From contig NZ_CP053697.2 in the NCBI RefSeq assembly GCF_013200955.2, forward strand, positions 682,001 through 746,000: a stretch of 64,000 nucleotides of DNA, in the 5' to 3' direction. Made by a program: the position numbers and the translations under genes. Numbering within the stretch: position 1 is the stretch's first letter; each line of letters starts with the position of its first letter. Of this stretch, positions 17,891 to 27,266 are shown in pieces. The stretch is from Pseudomonas campi (GTDB lineage Bacteria; Pseudomonadota; Gammaproteobacteria; Pseudomonadales; Pseudomonadaceae). Under the pieces are notes generated by a model that was not told the origin of the DNA, did not search any database, and worked only from the letters and a program-made list of their open reading frames with translations.

Positions 17891-18778
17891 TTAGCTGCGC
17901 CGTTCGACGATGTAACGGGCCAGTTCGCGCAGCGGTTCGGCGCTGCTGCCGAACGGGCGCAGGGCATGCAGGGCCTGGTCGCGCAGCTCCAGGGCGTAGG
18001 CCTTGGCGGCGTCGAGGCCGAGCAGCGCGGGGTAGGTCGGCTTGTGGTTGGCTTCGTCCTTGCCCTGGGTCTTGCCTAGGGTGGCGGTATCGCTTTCCAC
18101 GTCGAGAATGTCGTCCTGTACCTGGAACGCCAGGCCGATGGCACGAGCGTAATTCTGCAGCGAGCGCAGCGCGGCATCATCGGCCAGGCCGCTGGCCAGG
18201 GCACCCAGTTGCACGCTGGCCTCGATCAGTGCGCCGGTCTTGTGCCGGTGCATGACTTCCAGGGCCGCCTGGTCGAGTCGCTGACCGACCGAGCCGAGGT
18301 CGATGGCCTGGCCGCCGACCATCCCGGCCGGGCCGGCGGCGCGCGCCAGGCCGAGGACCATGGACAGGCGCAGGTTGGCGTCCGTCGGGTTGTGTCGCGG
18401 ATCGGCGAGGGCTTCGAAGGCCAGGCTTTGCAGACCATCGCCGGCGAGAATCGCGCAGGCTTCGTCGAAGGCGATGTGGGTGGTGGGCTGGCCACGGCGC
18501 AGGTCGTCGTCGTCCATCGCCGGCAGGTCGTCGTGGACCAGCGAGTAGGCGTGGATCAGCTCCACCGCACAGGCGGCACCATCGGCGCGGTCGAGATCGC
18601 CATTCAAGGCTTCGCAGGCGGCATATACCAGCAGCGGGCGGACCCGCTTGCCACCGTTGACCACGCTGTAGCGCATGGCCTGGTAGAGCCGTGCCAGTTC
18701 ACTGCGCGGGGCATCGAAGAGGCTTTCCAGGGCCGCGTCGACGCGGGTCTGGCAGCGTTGCTGGTAGGTCGCGATCAT
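17891..18778 (-). CDS. ispA: Farnesyl diphosphate synthase
   Basis: 295 aa. First aspartate-rich motif in [20 protein letters not shown] and second in [19 protein letters not shown], as in class I (E)-prenyl synthases of the IspA type. It condenses IPP with DMAPP and GPP to FPP for ubiquinone and undecaprenyl phosphate. The ATG overlaps the xseB stop by 4 nt (ATGA), so it is coupled to xseB. dxs follows downstream, separated by the REP element. Confidence 0.97.
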   Translation of the reverse strand: MIATYQQRCQTRVDAALESLFDAPRSELARLYQAMRYSVVNGGKRVRPLLVYAACEALNGDLDRADGAACAVELIHAYSLVHDDLPAMDDDDLRRGQPTTHIAFDEACAILAGDGLQSLAFEALADPRHNPTDANLRLSMVLGLARAAGPAGMVGGQAIDLGSVGQRLDQAALEVMHRHKTGALIEASVQLGALASGLADDAALRSLQNYARAIGLAFQVQDDILDVESDTATLGKTQGKDEANHKPTYPALLGLDAAKAYALELRDQALHALRPFGSSAEPLRELARYIVERRS

Positions 18779-19017
18779 GCCTGGTCGTCCGCGTCGAAGG
18801 GGGCTTCCTCCAGTTGGCCGTCGCGCTCCAGGAGGATCTGTACCTTCTGCTCGGCCTGGGCCAAGGCGGCCTGGCAGTCGCGAGTCAGGCCGATGCCTTG
18901 TTCGAAGGCGGTCAGAGAGTCTTCCAGCGACAGTTCACCACCTTCCAGGCGCTCGACCAGCTGTTGCAGGTCGGCGAGGGATTGTTCGAAATCGACGGCG
19001 GCTTTCTTGCGGGCCAT
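18775..19017 (-). CDS. xseB: Exodeoxyribonuclease VII small subunit
   Basis: 80 aa, the usual length. The sequence [42 protein letters not shown] is the two-helix coiled-coil signature of XseB. It assembles with XseA into the single-strand-specific exonuclease VII. It is the first gene of the xseB-ispA-dxs operon, an order conserved across gammaproteobacteria. Confidence 0.97.
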   Translation of the reverse strand: MARKKAAVDFEQSLADLQQLVERLEGGELSLEDSLTAFEQGIGLTRDCQAALAQAEQKVQILLERDGQLEEAPFDADDQA

Positions 19018-19095
19018 GGCTAACGCTCTCGTAGGCTCTAAAACGGGCGCGACACTAGCAAAGGCAGAGCCGCACAGCTTGGGTAAATCGGTGGC

Positions 19096-19800
19096 TCAGA
19101 AGCGCAGCACTTCACTGTTGCTGCGGGTCGGGCCGACCATGGGGATCTTCGGCTGCTGCTTGGGTTTGACCGGTGCTTGCGGCAAAGGTGCCGGTTTGCT
19201 TGCCACCGGGGGCTGGTTGCGCAGGGGCTCGATGGCGACGGCCAGTTGCTCGACCAGTTGCTGCAGCAGCATGCTCTGCGCCCGTACCTGCTCGGCCGGG
19301 CTACCGAAGTGGGCCTGTTCCAGGCGCAGCAGGCGGCTGTCGCGCAGTTGGCCGCTGCGATCGAGCAGGCGCCACTGGGCTTCCAGCACGGCCGGGTGCA
19401 GCGGGCCGGAGTCTAGGCGGCTGATGCTCAGCAGCACTTGCACGTCGGGAGTGAAACCGGGGTTGCTCGGGGCCAGCACCAGGCGCTGGCTGTCCAGCCT
19501 GGAGGCCAGTTGGCGTAGCAGGACCTGGTCGATATCGGCGGCCAGGCTGCCGGCCCAGCGCGCGTCGTCGGCGGGCACCAGACTGCCGTCGGGCTGGCGC
19601 TGGAGCAAGGCCTCGCGCTGCAGGTAGTCGGCGACCGACACCGGCCCGAGCAACACGGCCAGGCCCTGGTTCTGTTGCGGTACGGCGGGGTTGCCGCCAT
19701 CCAGCTGGTACAGCGGAATCGGTTTATGCGCCGTACAGCCGGCCAGGCCGAGCAGGCTGGTCAGCAGGAGAACAAAGGGAAGGCGCAACACGGTCATCAT
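19096..19800 (-). CDS. ABC-type transport auxiliary lipoprotein (PqiC/YmbA-like), copy 2
   Basis: 234 aa. Lipoprotein signal LLTSLLGLAGCTA with the lipidated Cys near residue 22. The mature domain carries the family pattern YQLDGG...GLAVLLGPVSVADYLQREALLQR...RWAGSLAADIDQVLLRQLASRLDS, and ISRLDSGPLHPAVLEAQWRLLD. The C-terminus has a Pro/Lys-rich tail (KPAPLPQAPVKPKQQPK) missing from its paralogue. It is the last gene of the MCE operon, about 110 bp downstream of the related gene at 19912. The family links the MCE ring to the outer membrane. Confidence 0.85.
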   Translation of the reverse strand: MMTVLRLPFVLLLTSLLGLAGCTAHKPIPLYQLDGGNPAVPQQNQGLAVLLGPVSVADYLQREALLQRQPDGSLVPADDARWAGSLAADIDQVLLRQLASRLDSQRLVLAPSNPGFTPDVQVLLSISRLDSGPLHPAVLEAQWRLLDRSGQLRDSRLLRLEQAHFGSPAEQVRAQSMLLQQLVEQLAVAIEPLRNQPPVASKPAPLPQAPVKPKQQPKIPMVGPTRSNSEVLRF

Positions 19801-19911
19801 TTCACCCTGGGGGCCGCAGGTGGCGGCCGGCAGTCATACGCGAACGGGCAGGGGGTTGCCTGCGGCCGCGTATCATCCGTCAAAGCGCCGCCGGACTCCA
19901 GCCTGCGCTGC

Positions 19912-20529
19912 TCAGCGGCCCGTTGTGGCGGGGTTGCCGGCCACCGCTGCCGGCAGGGCACGCACCGCTCTGGCCAGCTGCTGGCCGAGCTGCTCGACCA
20001 AGTGGCCTTGTGCCGCCACCTGGCCCTCCAGGCTGCCGTCGTGGGCTTGCTGCAGGTGCAGCAGGTCGCTGGCGCGTTGCTCGCCTCGGGCATCCAGCAG
20101 GCGCCAGCGGGCTTCCAGCACCGCTGGCTGCTGCGGGCCGGAATCGAGGCGGCTGATATGCAGGATGATCTGCGCCTGGGCGGGGAAGCCGATGCGGTCC
20201 GGGTAGAGCGCCAGGCGGCTGCTGTGCAGGTCGCTGGCCAGGGTGGCGAGCAGCAGTTGGCCGATGTCGTTCTGCAGGCTGCCGGCCCAGCGGCCGCTGG
20301 CACTGATGTCGAGGCGCTGGGCGCTGTGGCGCTGGATCAGGCTTTCCCGTTGCAGGTAGTCGGCCAGTTGCAGCGGGCCGAGCAGCACGGCCGGGCCGTT
20401 GGTGCTCTGCGTGGGCGGCGTGGCGCTGCCCGGCAGCTGGTAGAACTGCTGGGGCGGCGCGCTGCTGCAGGCACCGAGCAGCAGGAAGGCCACATGCAGG
20501 AAGGCGACGTGCAGCAGGCGTTGGCTCAT
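19912..20529 (-). CDS. ABC-type transport auxiliary lipoprotein (PqiC/YmbA-like), copy 1
   Basis: 205 aa. Lipoprotein signal ends FLLLGACSS. The mature part closely parallels the next gene: FYQLPGS, PAVLLGPLQLADYLQRESLIQR, GRWAGSLQNDIGQLLLATLASDL, and HISRLDSGPQQPAVLEARWRLLDARGEQR. The ATG overlaps the stop of the MlaD-like gene by 4 nt, so it is the coupled partner of the transporter. As an outer-membrane lipoprotein it should dock the periplasmic MCE tunnel, as PqiC does for PqiB. Confidence 0.88.
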   Translation of the reverse strand: MSQRLLHVAFLHVAFLLLGACSSAPPQQFYQLPGSATPPTQSTNGPAVLLGPLQLADYLQRESLIQRHSAQRLDISASGRWAGSLQNDIGQLLLATLASDLHSSRLALYPDRIGFPAQAQIILHISRLDSGPQQPAVLEARWRLLDARGEQRASDLLHLQQAHDGSLEGQVAAQGHLVEQLGQQLARAVRALPAAVAGNPATTGR

Positions 20530-21476
20530 GGCTGGGGTTTCCCGAAGATCAGCGATTGCGGTTGCTGTTCCAGTGTCTCGGCCGCGCGTTGCAGGGCCTT
20601 GCTGGCACGACTGAGCTCCTGCAGGGTGTTGCCGAGTTCGTATTGCAGGGTCGATTGCGGGCCGATGCTCTGCCGACCATCGAGCAGCAGGCCGTTGGCC
20701 TGTTCCAGGGTCTGCCGGGTGCTGGCAGCGGCCTGGCGGATTTCCACCAGGGTGGCGTTGAGTTCGCCGCTGCTGCGCTGCGCCGAGTCGAGCAGGCCGG
20801 GCAGTTGCTGTTCCAGGCGCTGGCTCAGGCGGTCGAGGTTGGCCAGGGTGGCAGCCAGGCTGCTCAGGCCCTGGTGCAGGTCGTCGGAGGTGCTCAGCTT
20901 CTCGATCGCCTGCAGGGTGCGGTTAGCCGACTCGATCAGCTCGCCCAGCGGTACTTCGCTCAGGCTTCTGGCCAGGTCCTGCAGCAGATTGGCGGCCTGG
21001 TCGATGCGCGAGGGCACGCTGGGGATGCTGGGCAGGTCGACGTCGCTGGGGCTGAACACGTAGCCGGCCTGCTCGGGGAACATGTCCAGCGCAACGATGG
21101 CCTTGCCGGTCAGCAGGCTGGGGGTCTGCAGCTGGGCGCGCAGGCCGCGCTTGATCAGTTGCTCGACCACCTGGTCGAAACCACGCTGGCTGGCAGCTTT
21201 CTTCGGATCGACCTGGATGATCACCGGCATCACTACGTCCTTGAGCTTGCGGTCATAGGACAGGCGGATCTCGCGCACGCTGCCGATCTTCACGCCGCGG
21301 TAGGTCACGTCGGCGCCGACATCCAGGCCATCGAGGGCGCCGGTGAAATACACCACGTACTCGCTGGGTTGGCTGAACCAGCTTTCCCGCGACAGCAGCA
21401 GGGCGCCGGCCACCAGCAGAACCAGGCCGCCGAGCAGGAAGCTGCCGATCAGAAAGGGCTTGCGTGTTTCGCTCAT
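20526..21476 (-). CDS. MCE-domain (MlaD/PqiB-like) periplasmic subunit
   Basis: 316 aa. One N-terminal membrane anchor (FLIGSFLLGGLVLLVAGALLL) is followed by a single MCE domain (YVVYFTGALDGLDVGADVTYRGVKIGSV). The rest (about 150-316) is a long helical, Gln/Leu-rich stretch likely forming a coiled-coil tube. It lies between the ATPase (4-nt overlap) and the auxiliary lipoprotein (4-nt overlap). The architecture is that of the lipid-transporting MCE systems, where the helical tube spans the periplasm. Confidence 0.9.
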   Translation of the reverse strand: MSETRKPFLIGSFLLGGLVLLVAGALLLSRESWFSQPSEYVVYFTGALDGLDVGADVTYRGVKIGSVREIRLSYDRKLKDVVMPVIIQVDPKKAASQRGFDQVVEQLIKRGLRAQLQTPSLLTGKAIVALDMFPEQAGYVFSPSDVDLPSIPSVPSRIDQAANLLQDLARSLSEVPLGELIESANRTLQAIEKLSTSDDLHQGLSSLAATLANLDRLSQRLEQQLPGLLDSAQRSSGELNATLVEIRQAAASTRQTLEQANGLLLDGRQSIGPQSTLQYELGNTLQELSRASKALQRAAETLEQQPQSLIFGKPQP

Positions 21477-22243
21477 GCGTCCTCCGCCTTGAGGAATGTT
21501 CCGTTGCGTCCGAGGAAGCGTTGTACTTCCTGCGGGCCGTTGGCCAGCAGTTCGCGCGGGGCGCCGAGGGCGATCTGGGTGCCGGTCTGGCCGTCGAGGA
21601 ACAGGCAGGTGTCGGCCACCGCGAAGATGCTCGGCAGCTCGTGGGTGACCAGCACGATACTGGAGCCGAGGCTGTCGCGCAGCTGCAGGATCAGTTCATC
21701 GAGGGCCTTGGAGCTGATCGGGTCGAGGCCGGCCGAAGGCTCGTCGAAGAACAGCACCTGCGGATCGAGAGACAGGGCGCGGGCCAGCGCCGCGCGTTTG
21801 CGCATGCCGCCGGACAGTTCGGCCGGGTACAGCTCGTCGCAGCCGCCGAGGCCGACCAGGTTGAGTTTGAGCGCGGCCAGCTCATCCAGCTCGGCGCGGC
21901 CGAGGTTGGGGCGGTAGGTTTCCAGCGGCAGGCAGATGTTCTCGCGCAGGGTCATCGAGCCCCATAGCGCGCTGTTCTGGTAGAGCACGCCGAAGTGTTG
22001 CAGCAGCTCGGCCCGGCGCGCCTCGTCCTGTGCCCAGAAATCCTCACCGTGGAACAGTACGCGCCCGCCCAGCGGCGCCTGCAGGCCGATCAGGTGGCGC
22101 AGCACGGTGCTCTTGCCGCAGCCGCTGCCGCCCATGATGACGAACACTTCGCCGCGCTGGATGCTGAAATTGAGGTCGTGCTGGATCACCCGCGTGCCAT
22201 AGCCGGCGTCCAGCTGTTCCACGGTCAGCACGGCATCACTCAC
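21473..22243 (-). CDS. ABC transporter ATPase, Mla/MCE type
   Basis: 256 aa. GTG start at 22243. Walker A GGSGCGKST, Q-loop region, signature ELSGGMRKRAALARAL, Walker B VLFFDEPSAGLDP and switch region VLVTHE are all intact. The MRKR variant in the signature is typical of MlaF-like ATPases. It energises the permease encoded one base upstream. Order permease-ATPase-MCE-lipoprotein matches the PA3211-PA3214 set of P. aeruginosa (from memory). Confidence 0.93.
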   Translation of the reverse strand: MSDAVLTVEQLDAGYGTRVIQHDLNFSIQRGEVFVIMGGSGCGKSTVLRHLIGLQAPLGGRVLFHGEDFWAQDEARRAELLQHFGVLYQNSALWGSMTLRENICLPLETYRPNLGRAELDELAALKLNLVGLGGCDELYPAELSGGMRKRAALARALSLDPQVLFFDEPSAGLDPISSKALDELILQLRDSLGSSIVLVTHELPSIFAVADTCLFLDGQTGTQIALGAPRELLANGPQEVQRFLGRNGTFLKAEDA

Positions 22244-22244
22244 G

Positions 22245-23369
22245 TCAGATTCCTACTTGGGTGCAGATCAGGGTGATCAGCGCGTCGCTGACCACCAGGG
22301 CGACGATAATGCTGACCACCGCGCGGGTGGTGGCCTGGCCCACGGCCTGGGCGTTGCGTCCGCTGGCCAGGCCGTAATGACAGCCGATCAGACCGATCAG
22401 CACGGCGAACACCAGGCTCTTGAAGATGCCGAGCAGGAAGTCGGTGAGGCTGAGCATCTCCAGGCTCTGGTTGAGGTACTGGGTGGCGGAGATGTCGAAC
22501 AGCCCGGCGCCGATGATGAAGCCGCCGAGGATGCCGAGGAGGTCGGCGAACACGCAGAGCAGCGGCATGGCCACTAGCAACGCCAGCAGGCGCGGCAGCA
22601 CGAGGAAGTCCAGTGGCGGGAAGCCGAAGGTCTTCAGCGCGTCGATTTCCTCGTTGGCCTGCATGCTGCCCAGCTCGGCGGCATAGGCCGCGCCGGTGCG
22701 CCCGGCCATGATCACCGCGGTCATCAGCGCGCCCATCTCGCGGGTCATGCCGATGGCCACCATATTGGCGATGTACAGCTGGGCACCGAAGGCCTCCAGC
22801 TGGGCCGCGCCGACGAAGGCGAGGATCAGCCCGACCAGGCTGGCGATCAGCGCGACAATCGGCAGGGCGCCGGGGCCGCATTGCTGCAGGGCCAGCCAGA
22901 AATCGCCGGCGCGCAGGCGCGAGCGGCCCTGCAGCAGGCGCAGCAGAGCCAGGCAGACTTCGCCGAGGAAGGTGCAACTGTTGGTCAGGGTGGTCAGCAG
23001 GTCGAGAAAGCCCTGGCCCATGCGGCTCAGGGGATTGCGGCTGGCGCTGACTTTATCGGCGGCCTTGATCGGGTGGGCGCTGCCCATCTGCAGCAGGCGT
23101 TCCACGCCATCGGGCAGCTCCAGCCAGTGCAGTGTCAGCTGACGCTCCTCGGCCAGGCGCTGCACGCGCCGCAGCAGGGCCAGCAGGCTGCTGTCCCAGG
23201 CGCTGACGGCGACCCGCACGGGCAGCTCGGCGCCTACGACCGAATAGGCATCGAGCACCGCCAACAGGTCCGGCTTGCGCGCGTGCAGGGTCCACTGGCC
23301 GCTGACGCACAAGTGCGTCTGGCCCTGCGGGGTCTCCTGCCAGCGCAGCTCGGCTGTGGCGGCGTCCAT
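22245..23369 (-). CDS. MlaE-type ABC permease with N-terminal STAS domain
   Basis: 374 aa. Residues 1-115 resemble a STAS domain (cytosolic, as in MlaB fused to the permease). The rest is a MlaE permease with 5-6 membrane segments and the conserved MTREMGALMTAVIMAGRTGAAYAAELGSMQANEEIDALKTFG motif region, here shortened: GRTGAAYAAELGSM and EEIDALKTFG. ATG 23369 has AGAGG upstream. First gene of the MCE operon, probably moving phospholipid between membranes. Confidence 0.92.
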   Translation of the reverse strand: MDAATAELRWQETPQGQTHLCVSGQWTLHARKPDLLAVLDAYSVVGAELPVRVAVSAWDSSLLALLRRVQRLAEERQLTLHWLELPDGVERLLQMGSAHPIKAADKVSASRNPLSRMGQGFLDLLTTLTNSCTFLGEVCLALLRLLQGRSRLRAGDFWLALQQCGPGALPIVALIASLVGLILAFVGAAQLEAFGAQLYIANMVAIGMTREMGALMTAVIMAGRTGAAYAAELGSMQANEEIDALKTFGFPPLDFLVLPRLLALLVAMPLLCVFADLLGILGGFIIGAGLFDISATQYLNQSLEMLSLTDFLLGIFKSLVFAVLIGLIGCHYGLASGRNAQAVGQATTRAVVSIIVALVVSDALITLICTQVGI

Positions 23370-23444
23370 GTCTTGATCCTCTTGGGGCGAGTTCACTATC
23401 CCGCGCAGGCTGCACTGTGCGCAGCGCAACCCCTGCGGGACCCT

Positions 23445-23465
23445 GGTGCGCACGGCGCACCCTAC
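23445..23465. repeat. Solitary REP half-element (GTAGGGTGCGCC family)
   Basis: On the minus strand this reads GTAGGGTGCGCCGTGCGCACC, with an internal 7-bp stem (23445-23451/23455-23461) and 3-nt loop. It stands alone between parC and the MCE operon. Confidence 0.6.
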
Positions 23466-23474
23466 GCGCGTCCC

Positions 23475-25736
23475 TTAACCGGCGGGCACCTCGACCAGCA
23501 GCGCGTCGACCCGTTGGAAGCCGCGTGGCAGCTTGTTGCCACGCCGGCCGCGCTCGCCCTTGTAGTGCTCCAGATCGTCCGGCTTGAGCGACAGGGTACG
23601 CTTACCAGCCTGCAATACCAGGGTGGCGCCGTTGGGCAGCACGGCCAGGTCGGTGAGGTACTCCTCGCGGCTGGCCACGCGCTCACCGGGGATGCCGATG
23701 ATCTTGTTGCCCTTGCCTTTGCCCAGCTGCGGCAGGTCGGCACACTTAAATAACAGGAGACGGCCTTCGGTGGTCACCGCGGCCAGCCAGTCTTCCTCGC
23801 GGTTGGCCAGCGGTTTGGGCGGGACGACCAACGCGCCGTTGGGCAAGGTCAGCAGGGTCTTGCCGGCCTTGTTCTTGGCCTGCAGGTCCTCGCCCTTGAC
23901 CACGAAACCATAGCCGGCGTCCGAGGCGATCACGTACAGGGCGTTGTCATCGGGCAGCAGCACGCATTCGAAGGTCGCGCCCGGCGGCGGTTGCAGACGG
24001 CCGGTGAGCGGTTCGCCCTGGCCGCGCGCGGAAGGCAGGGTGTGTGCCGGCAGCGAGTAGCTGCGCCCGGTGTTGTCGATAAACACGGCGAACTGGTTGG
24101 AACGGCCCGGTGCGGCGGTCTTGAAGCCGTCACCGGCCTTGTAGGAGAGGCCGGTGGCGTCGATGTCGTGGCCCTTGGCGCAGCGCACCCAGCCTTTTTC
24201 CGAGAGCACCACGGTAACCGGTTCGGTCGGCAGCAGCTCGTTCTCGCTGAGGGCCTTGGCTTCGGCGCGAGCGACGATGGGCGAGCGGCGGTCGTCGCCG
24301 TACTTCTCGGCGTCGTCGAGGATTTCCTGGCGCACCAGTTTCTTCAGCTTGGCTTCGCTGCCGAGCAGGGCCAGCAGCTTGGCGCGCTCCTTGGCCAGTT
24401 CGTCCTGCTCGCCACGGATCTTCATTTCCTCGAGACGCGCCAGCTGACGCAGGCGGGTGTCGAGGATGTAGTCGGCCTGGATCTCGGTGAGGCCGAAGCG
24501 CGCCATCAGCACCGGCTTGGGCTGATCTTCGGTGCGGATGATGTGGATGACTTCATCCAGGTTGAGGAAGGCGGTGAGCAAGCCTTCCAACAGGTGCAGG
24601 CGGCGCTCGACCTTGTCCAGGCGGAACTGCAGGCGACGGCGCACGGTGCCGACGCGGTACACCAGCCACTCGGTCAGCAGGGTGCGCAGGTCTTTCACTG
24701 ACGGCTTGCCATCGAGGCCGATGACGTTGGTGTTGACCCGGTAGCTGGACTCCAGCTCGGTGGTGGCAAACAGGTGCTGCATCAGCTCGTCGGCATCCAC
24801 CCGGTTGGAGCGCGGGATGATGACGATGCGGCACGGGTGCTCGTGGTCCGACTCGTCGCGCAGGTCGGCGACCATCGGCAGCTTCTTGGCCTGCATCTGC
24901 GCGGCGATCTGTTCCAGCACCTTGGCCCCGGAAACCTGGTGCGGCAGGGCGGTGACCACGATATCGCCGTCCTCGACGCGGTACACGGCGCGCATGCGCA
25001 CCGAACCCTTGCCGGTCTCGTAGATCTTCAGCAGATCGCTGCGCGGGGTAATGACTTCCGCCTCGGTGGGGAAGTCCGGGCCGAGAATGTGTTCACAGAG
25101 CTGCTCGACGGTGGCGTTTGGCTCGTCGAGCAGGCGCACGCAGGCGCTGGCGACTTCGCGCAGGTTGTGCGGCGGCACGTCGGTGGCCATGCCCACGGCG
25201 ATGCCGGTGGTGCCGTTGAGCAGGATGTTCGGCAGGCGCGCCGGCAGGGTCGCCGGCTCGTCGAGGGTGCCGTCGAAGTTCGGCACCCAGTCGACGGTGC
25301 CCTGGCCCAGCTCGGCCAGCAGCACTTCCGAGTAGCGCGACAGGCGCGCCTCGGTGTAACGCATGGCGGCGAAGGACTTCGGATCGTCCGGCGCACCCCA
25401 GTTGCCCTGGCCGTCGACCAGGGTGTAGCGGTAGCTGAATGGCTGGGCCATCAGCACCATGGCCTCGTAGCAGGCGCTGTCGCCGTGCGGGTGGAACTTG
25501 CCGAGCACGTCACCGACGGTACGCGCCGACTTCTTGTGCTTGGAATCGGCGTCCAGGCCCAACTCGCTCATGGCGTAGACGATGCGTCGTTGCACCGGCT
25601 TGAGGCCATCGCCGATATGCGGCAGGGCGCGATCCATGATCACGTACATGGAGTAGTTGAGATAAGCCTGCTCGGTGAAATCGGCGAGGGAACGTCGTTC
25701 CACGCCTTCCAGGCTCAAATCGAGGGAGTCGCTCAT
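23475..25736 (-). CDS. parC: DNA topoisomerase IV subunit A
   Basis: 753 aa, matching pseudomonad ParC. The breakage-reunion domain shows [23 protein letters not shown], the quinolone-resistance region [13 protein letters not shown] with wild-type-looking Ser and Glu, and catalytic Tyr in MRYTEARLS. The C-terminal third is the beta-pinwheel domain. With ParE it decatenates daughter chromosomes. It lies 13 bp downstream of the protease gene and in the same orientation as parE, so the four genes are probably one transcript. Confidence 0.98.
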   Translation of the reverse strand: MSDSLDLSLEGVERRSLADFTEQAYLNYSMYVIMDRALPHIGDGLKPVQRRIVYAMSELGLDADSKHKKSARTVGDVLGKFHPHGDSACYEAMVLMAQPFSYRYTLVDGQGNWGAPDDPKSFAAMRYTEARLSRYSEVLLAELGQGTVDWVPNFDGTLDEPATLPARLPNILLNGTTGIAVGMATDVPPHNLREVASACVRLLDEPNATVEQLCEHILGPDFPTEAEVITPRSDLLKIYETGKGSVRMRAVYRVEDGDIVVTALPHQVSGAKVLEQIAAQMQAKKLPMVADLRDESDHEHPCRIVIIPRSNRVDADELMQHLFATTELESSYRVNTNVIGLDGKPSVKDLRTLLTEWLVYRVGTVRRRLQFRLDKVERRLHLLEGLLTAFLNLDEVIHIIRTEDQPKPVLMARFGLTEIQADYILDTRLRQLARLEEMKIRGEQDELAKERAKLLALLGSEAKLKKLVRQEILDDAEKYGDDRRSPIVARAEAKALSENELLPTEPVTVVLSEKGWVRCAKGHDIDATGLSYKAGDGFKTAAPGRSNQFAVFIDNTGRSYSLPAHTLPSARGQGEPLTGRLQPPPGATFECVLLPDDNALYVIASDAGYGFVVKGEDLQAKNKAGKTLLTLPNGALVVPPKPLANREEDWLAAVTTEGRLLLFKCADLPQLGKGKGNKIIGIPGERVASREEYLTDLAVLPNGATLVLQAGKRTLSLKPDDLEHYKGERGRRGNKLPRGFQRVDALLVEVPAG

Positions 25737-25749
25737 GCGTGCCTCAGGG

Positions 25750-26277
25750 TCATTTCAGTGAAGTCGATTGGCGCAGCACCAGGGTGCCGCCCTTCTGAGT
25801 GAATTCGAGTTGCTTGAGGGCGCTCATGCCGAGCAGCACCTCGTCGCCGTCCATGCCGGGGGTGATCAGCGCGGCCACATCGCGCAGCTGGATATCGCCC
25901 AGTTGCAGGGAGGCCAGGCGGGTGCGCTGGCCGGTCACCGTGCCGTTGGCGGTGCGGATCTGTACCGGCGCGCCGGGCTCCAGGCGCAGCTGGGCGGCCA
26001 GCTCGGCGGGGATCGCCACGGCACTGGCACCGGTGTCGAGGAGGAAGGTCAGGGTCTGGCCGTTGATCTTGCCATCCAGCAAATAGTGGCCACTACGGCC
26101 GCTGGCCAGGCGCACTTCGATATAGCCATCGCCATGCAGTGACTGCGGGGCGCGATTGGGGTTGTCGCGCTGGTCTTCCCAGTTGCCGAACCAGTAGGTG
26201 GCCAGCGCCAGGGCGAAGATCCAGGCCAGGATCAGCATGATGCGCCCGGCGCGTTGGCCGGCAGGTCTGTCGCTCAC
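25750..26277 (-). CDS. Membrane-anchored retropepsin-like aspartic protease
   Basis: 175 aa. GTG start overlapping the upstream stop (GTGA). One N-terminal membrane segment ([18 protein letters not shown]) anchors a periplasmic protease domain: [22 protein letters not shown] with catalytic DTGA, and [13 protein letters not shown] at the end. This is the clan AA TIGR02281-like family also found at 10414. It lies between the phytase-like gene and parC, as PA4965 does in P. aeruginosa. The substrate is unknown. Confidence 0.85.
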   Translation of the reverse strand: MSDRPAGQRAGRIMLILAWIFALALATYWFGNWEDQRDNPNRAPQSLHGDGYIEVRLASGRSGHYLLDGKINGQTLTFLLDTGASAVAIPAELAAQLRLEPGAPVQIRTANGTVTGQRTRLASLQLGDIQLRDVAALITPGMDGDEVLLGMSALKQLEFTQKGGTLVLRQSTSLK

Positions 26278-27266
26278 GGTGCGCTCCAGCCGCCGGCCGG
26301 CGCCTTGAAGTGCCAGAGCAGCGGGCGGCTTTCGCCGTCGGCGCGGGCCTGGTCGTTGTTGTCCAGGCCCAGCCAGGCGCCGTCCTTGTCCAGCCACAGG
26401 GCCTCGGCGTTGCCGTAGGGCTCGGGGTAGCTGCGACCGTCGGCCAGGGCCGCGGCGCTGAAGGACCAGCATTTCTGCTCCGCGCCTGTGGTCAAGTCGC
26501 GGCGGCAGATGCGCTGTTCCAGGCGCTCCAGGGTGAACAGTCTGCCATCGTGGAAGGCCAGGTCGCCGAAGCTGCGCGGATGGCGCTGGTCGCTCTGCGG
26601 GGTAAGCGGCGAGCGCAGCTGGCCGGCTTCCGACATCAGGATGCAGCCGCCGGTGCAGCGCCAGCGGCCCTTGTCCTTGTGCAGCACTAGCAGGCCTCGG
26701 CGCTCGCGCTCGGCGGCCAGCCACAGGCGCTCGCCGGCCTGATCGACGACCAGGCCTTCGAGCAGCGCGTTGTGGCGCAGCAGCATGCCGCTGGCGCGGG
26801 CCTGGCGGAGCAGTTCGTCCGGCAGCGCCAGCCATTCGGCCATACCGCTGGGGCCAACCTGCAGCAGGGCGGTATGCGCCTCGCTGAGCAGGTAGCGGTT
26901 GCCCTTGGCGTCGCAGCTGATGCTCTCGAAGTCCAGCTCGCCGCCGCGCACCAGGTTGGCTGCCCAGGTGCGCATGCGCAGGCCCCAGGGCAGCGCGCTG
27001 CGCGGTACCGGCGACGCGGCGAAGGTCTCGGCCTCGGCCTGCCAGGCAGCATCGCCGGGAACCAAGCGATACAGGCGCTCGTCCTCGCGGTCGGACACCG
27101 CCAGCCATTCCGCGCCGCAGCGGGTCAGGCCGGACAGGTTACCGCCGGCCATGCCGTCCACCGGGTACTCGGCCAGCAGCTCAAGTTCGACTGGTTGCAC
27201 GGGCTGCTCGGCCGCTGCCGCCATACAGGCGAACAGCAGGCCAGCGAGGGCCAGACTCAGTCTCAC
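26274..27266 (-). CDS. Esterase-like activity of phytase family secreted protein
   Basis: 330 aa. GTG start overlapping the parE stop (GTGA). Signal peptide VRLSLALAGLLFACMAAAAEQ. The mature part has repeated beta-propeller-like motifs (GGNLSGLTRCGAEWLAVSDRED, DFESISCDAKGNRYLLSEAH, NAEALWLDKDGAWLGLDNND) typical of the phytase-like PF13449 group. No phytase activity is proven for close relatives. It is translationally coupled to both neighbours and lies between the topoisomerase IV genes; PA4966 holds the same place in P. aeruginosa. Confidence 0.75.
   Translation of the reverse strand: MRLSLALAGLLFACMAAAAEQPVQPVELELLAEYPVDGMAGGNLSGLTRCGAEWLAVSDREDERLYRLVPGDAAWQAEAETFAASPVPRSALPWGLRMRTWAANLVRGGELDFESISCDAKGNRYLLSEAHTALLQVGPSGMAEWLALPDELLRQARASGMLLRHNALLEGLVVDQAGERLWLAAERERRGLLVLHKDKGRWRCTGGCILMSEAGQLRSPLTPQSDQRHPRSFGDLAFHDGRLFTLERLEQRICRRDLTTGAEQKCWSFSAAALADGRSYPEPYGNAEALWLDKDGAWLGLDNNDQARADGESRPLLWHFKAPAGGWSAP

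Noticed and set aside
16054..18255. 733-codon plus-strand open frame across dxs and ispA
   Set aside because: Antisense shadow of two certain genes; low-complexity, His/Gly/Arg-rich sequence with no family resemblance.
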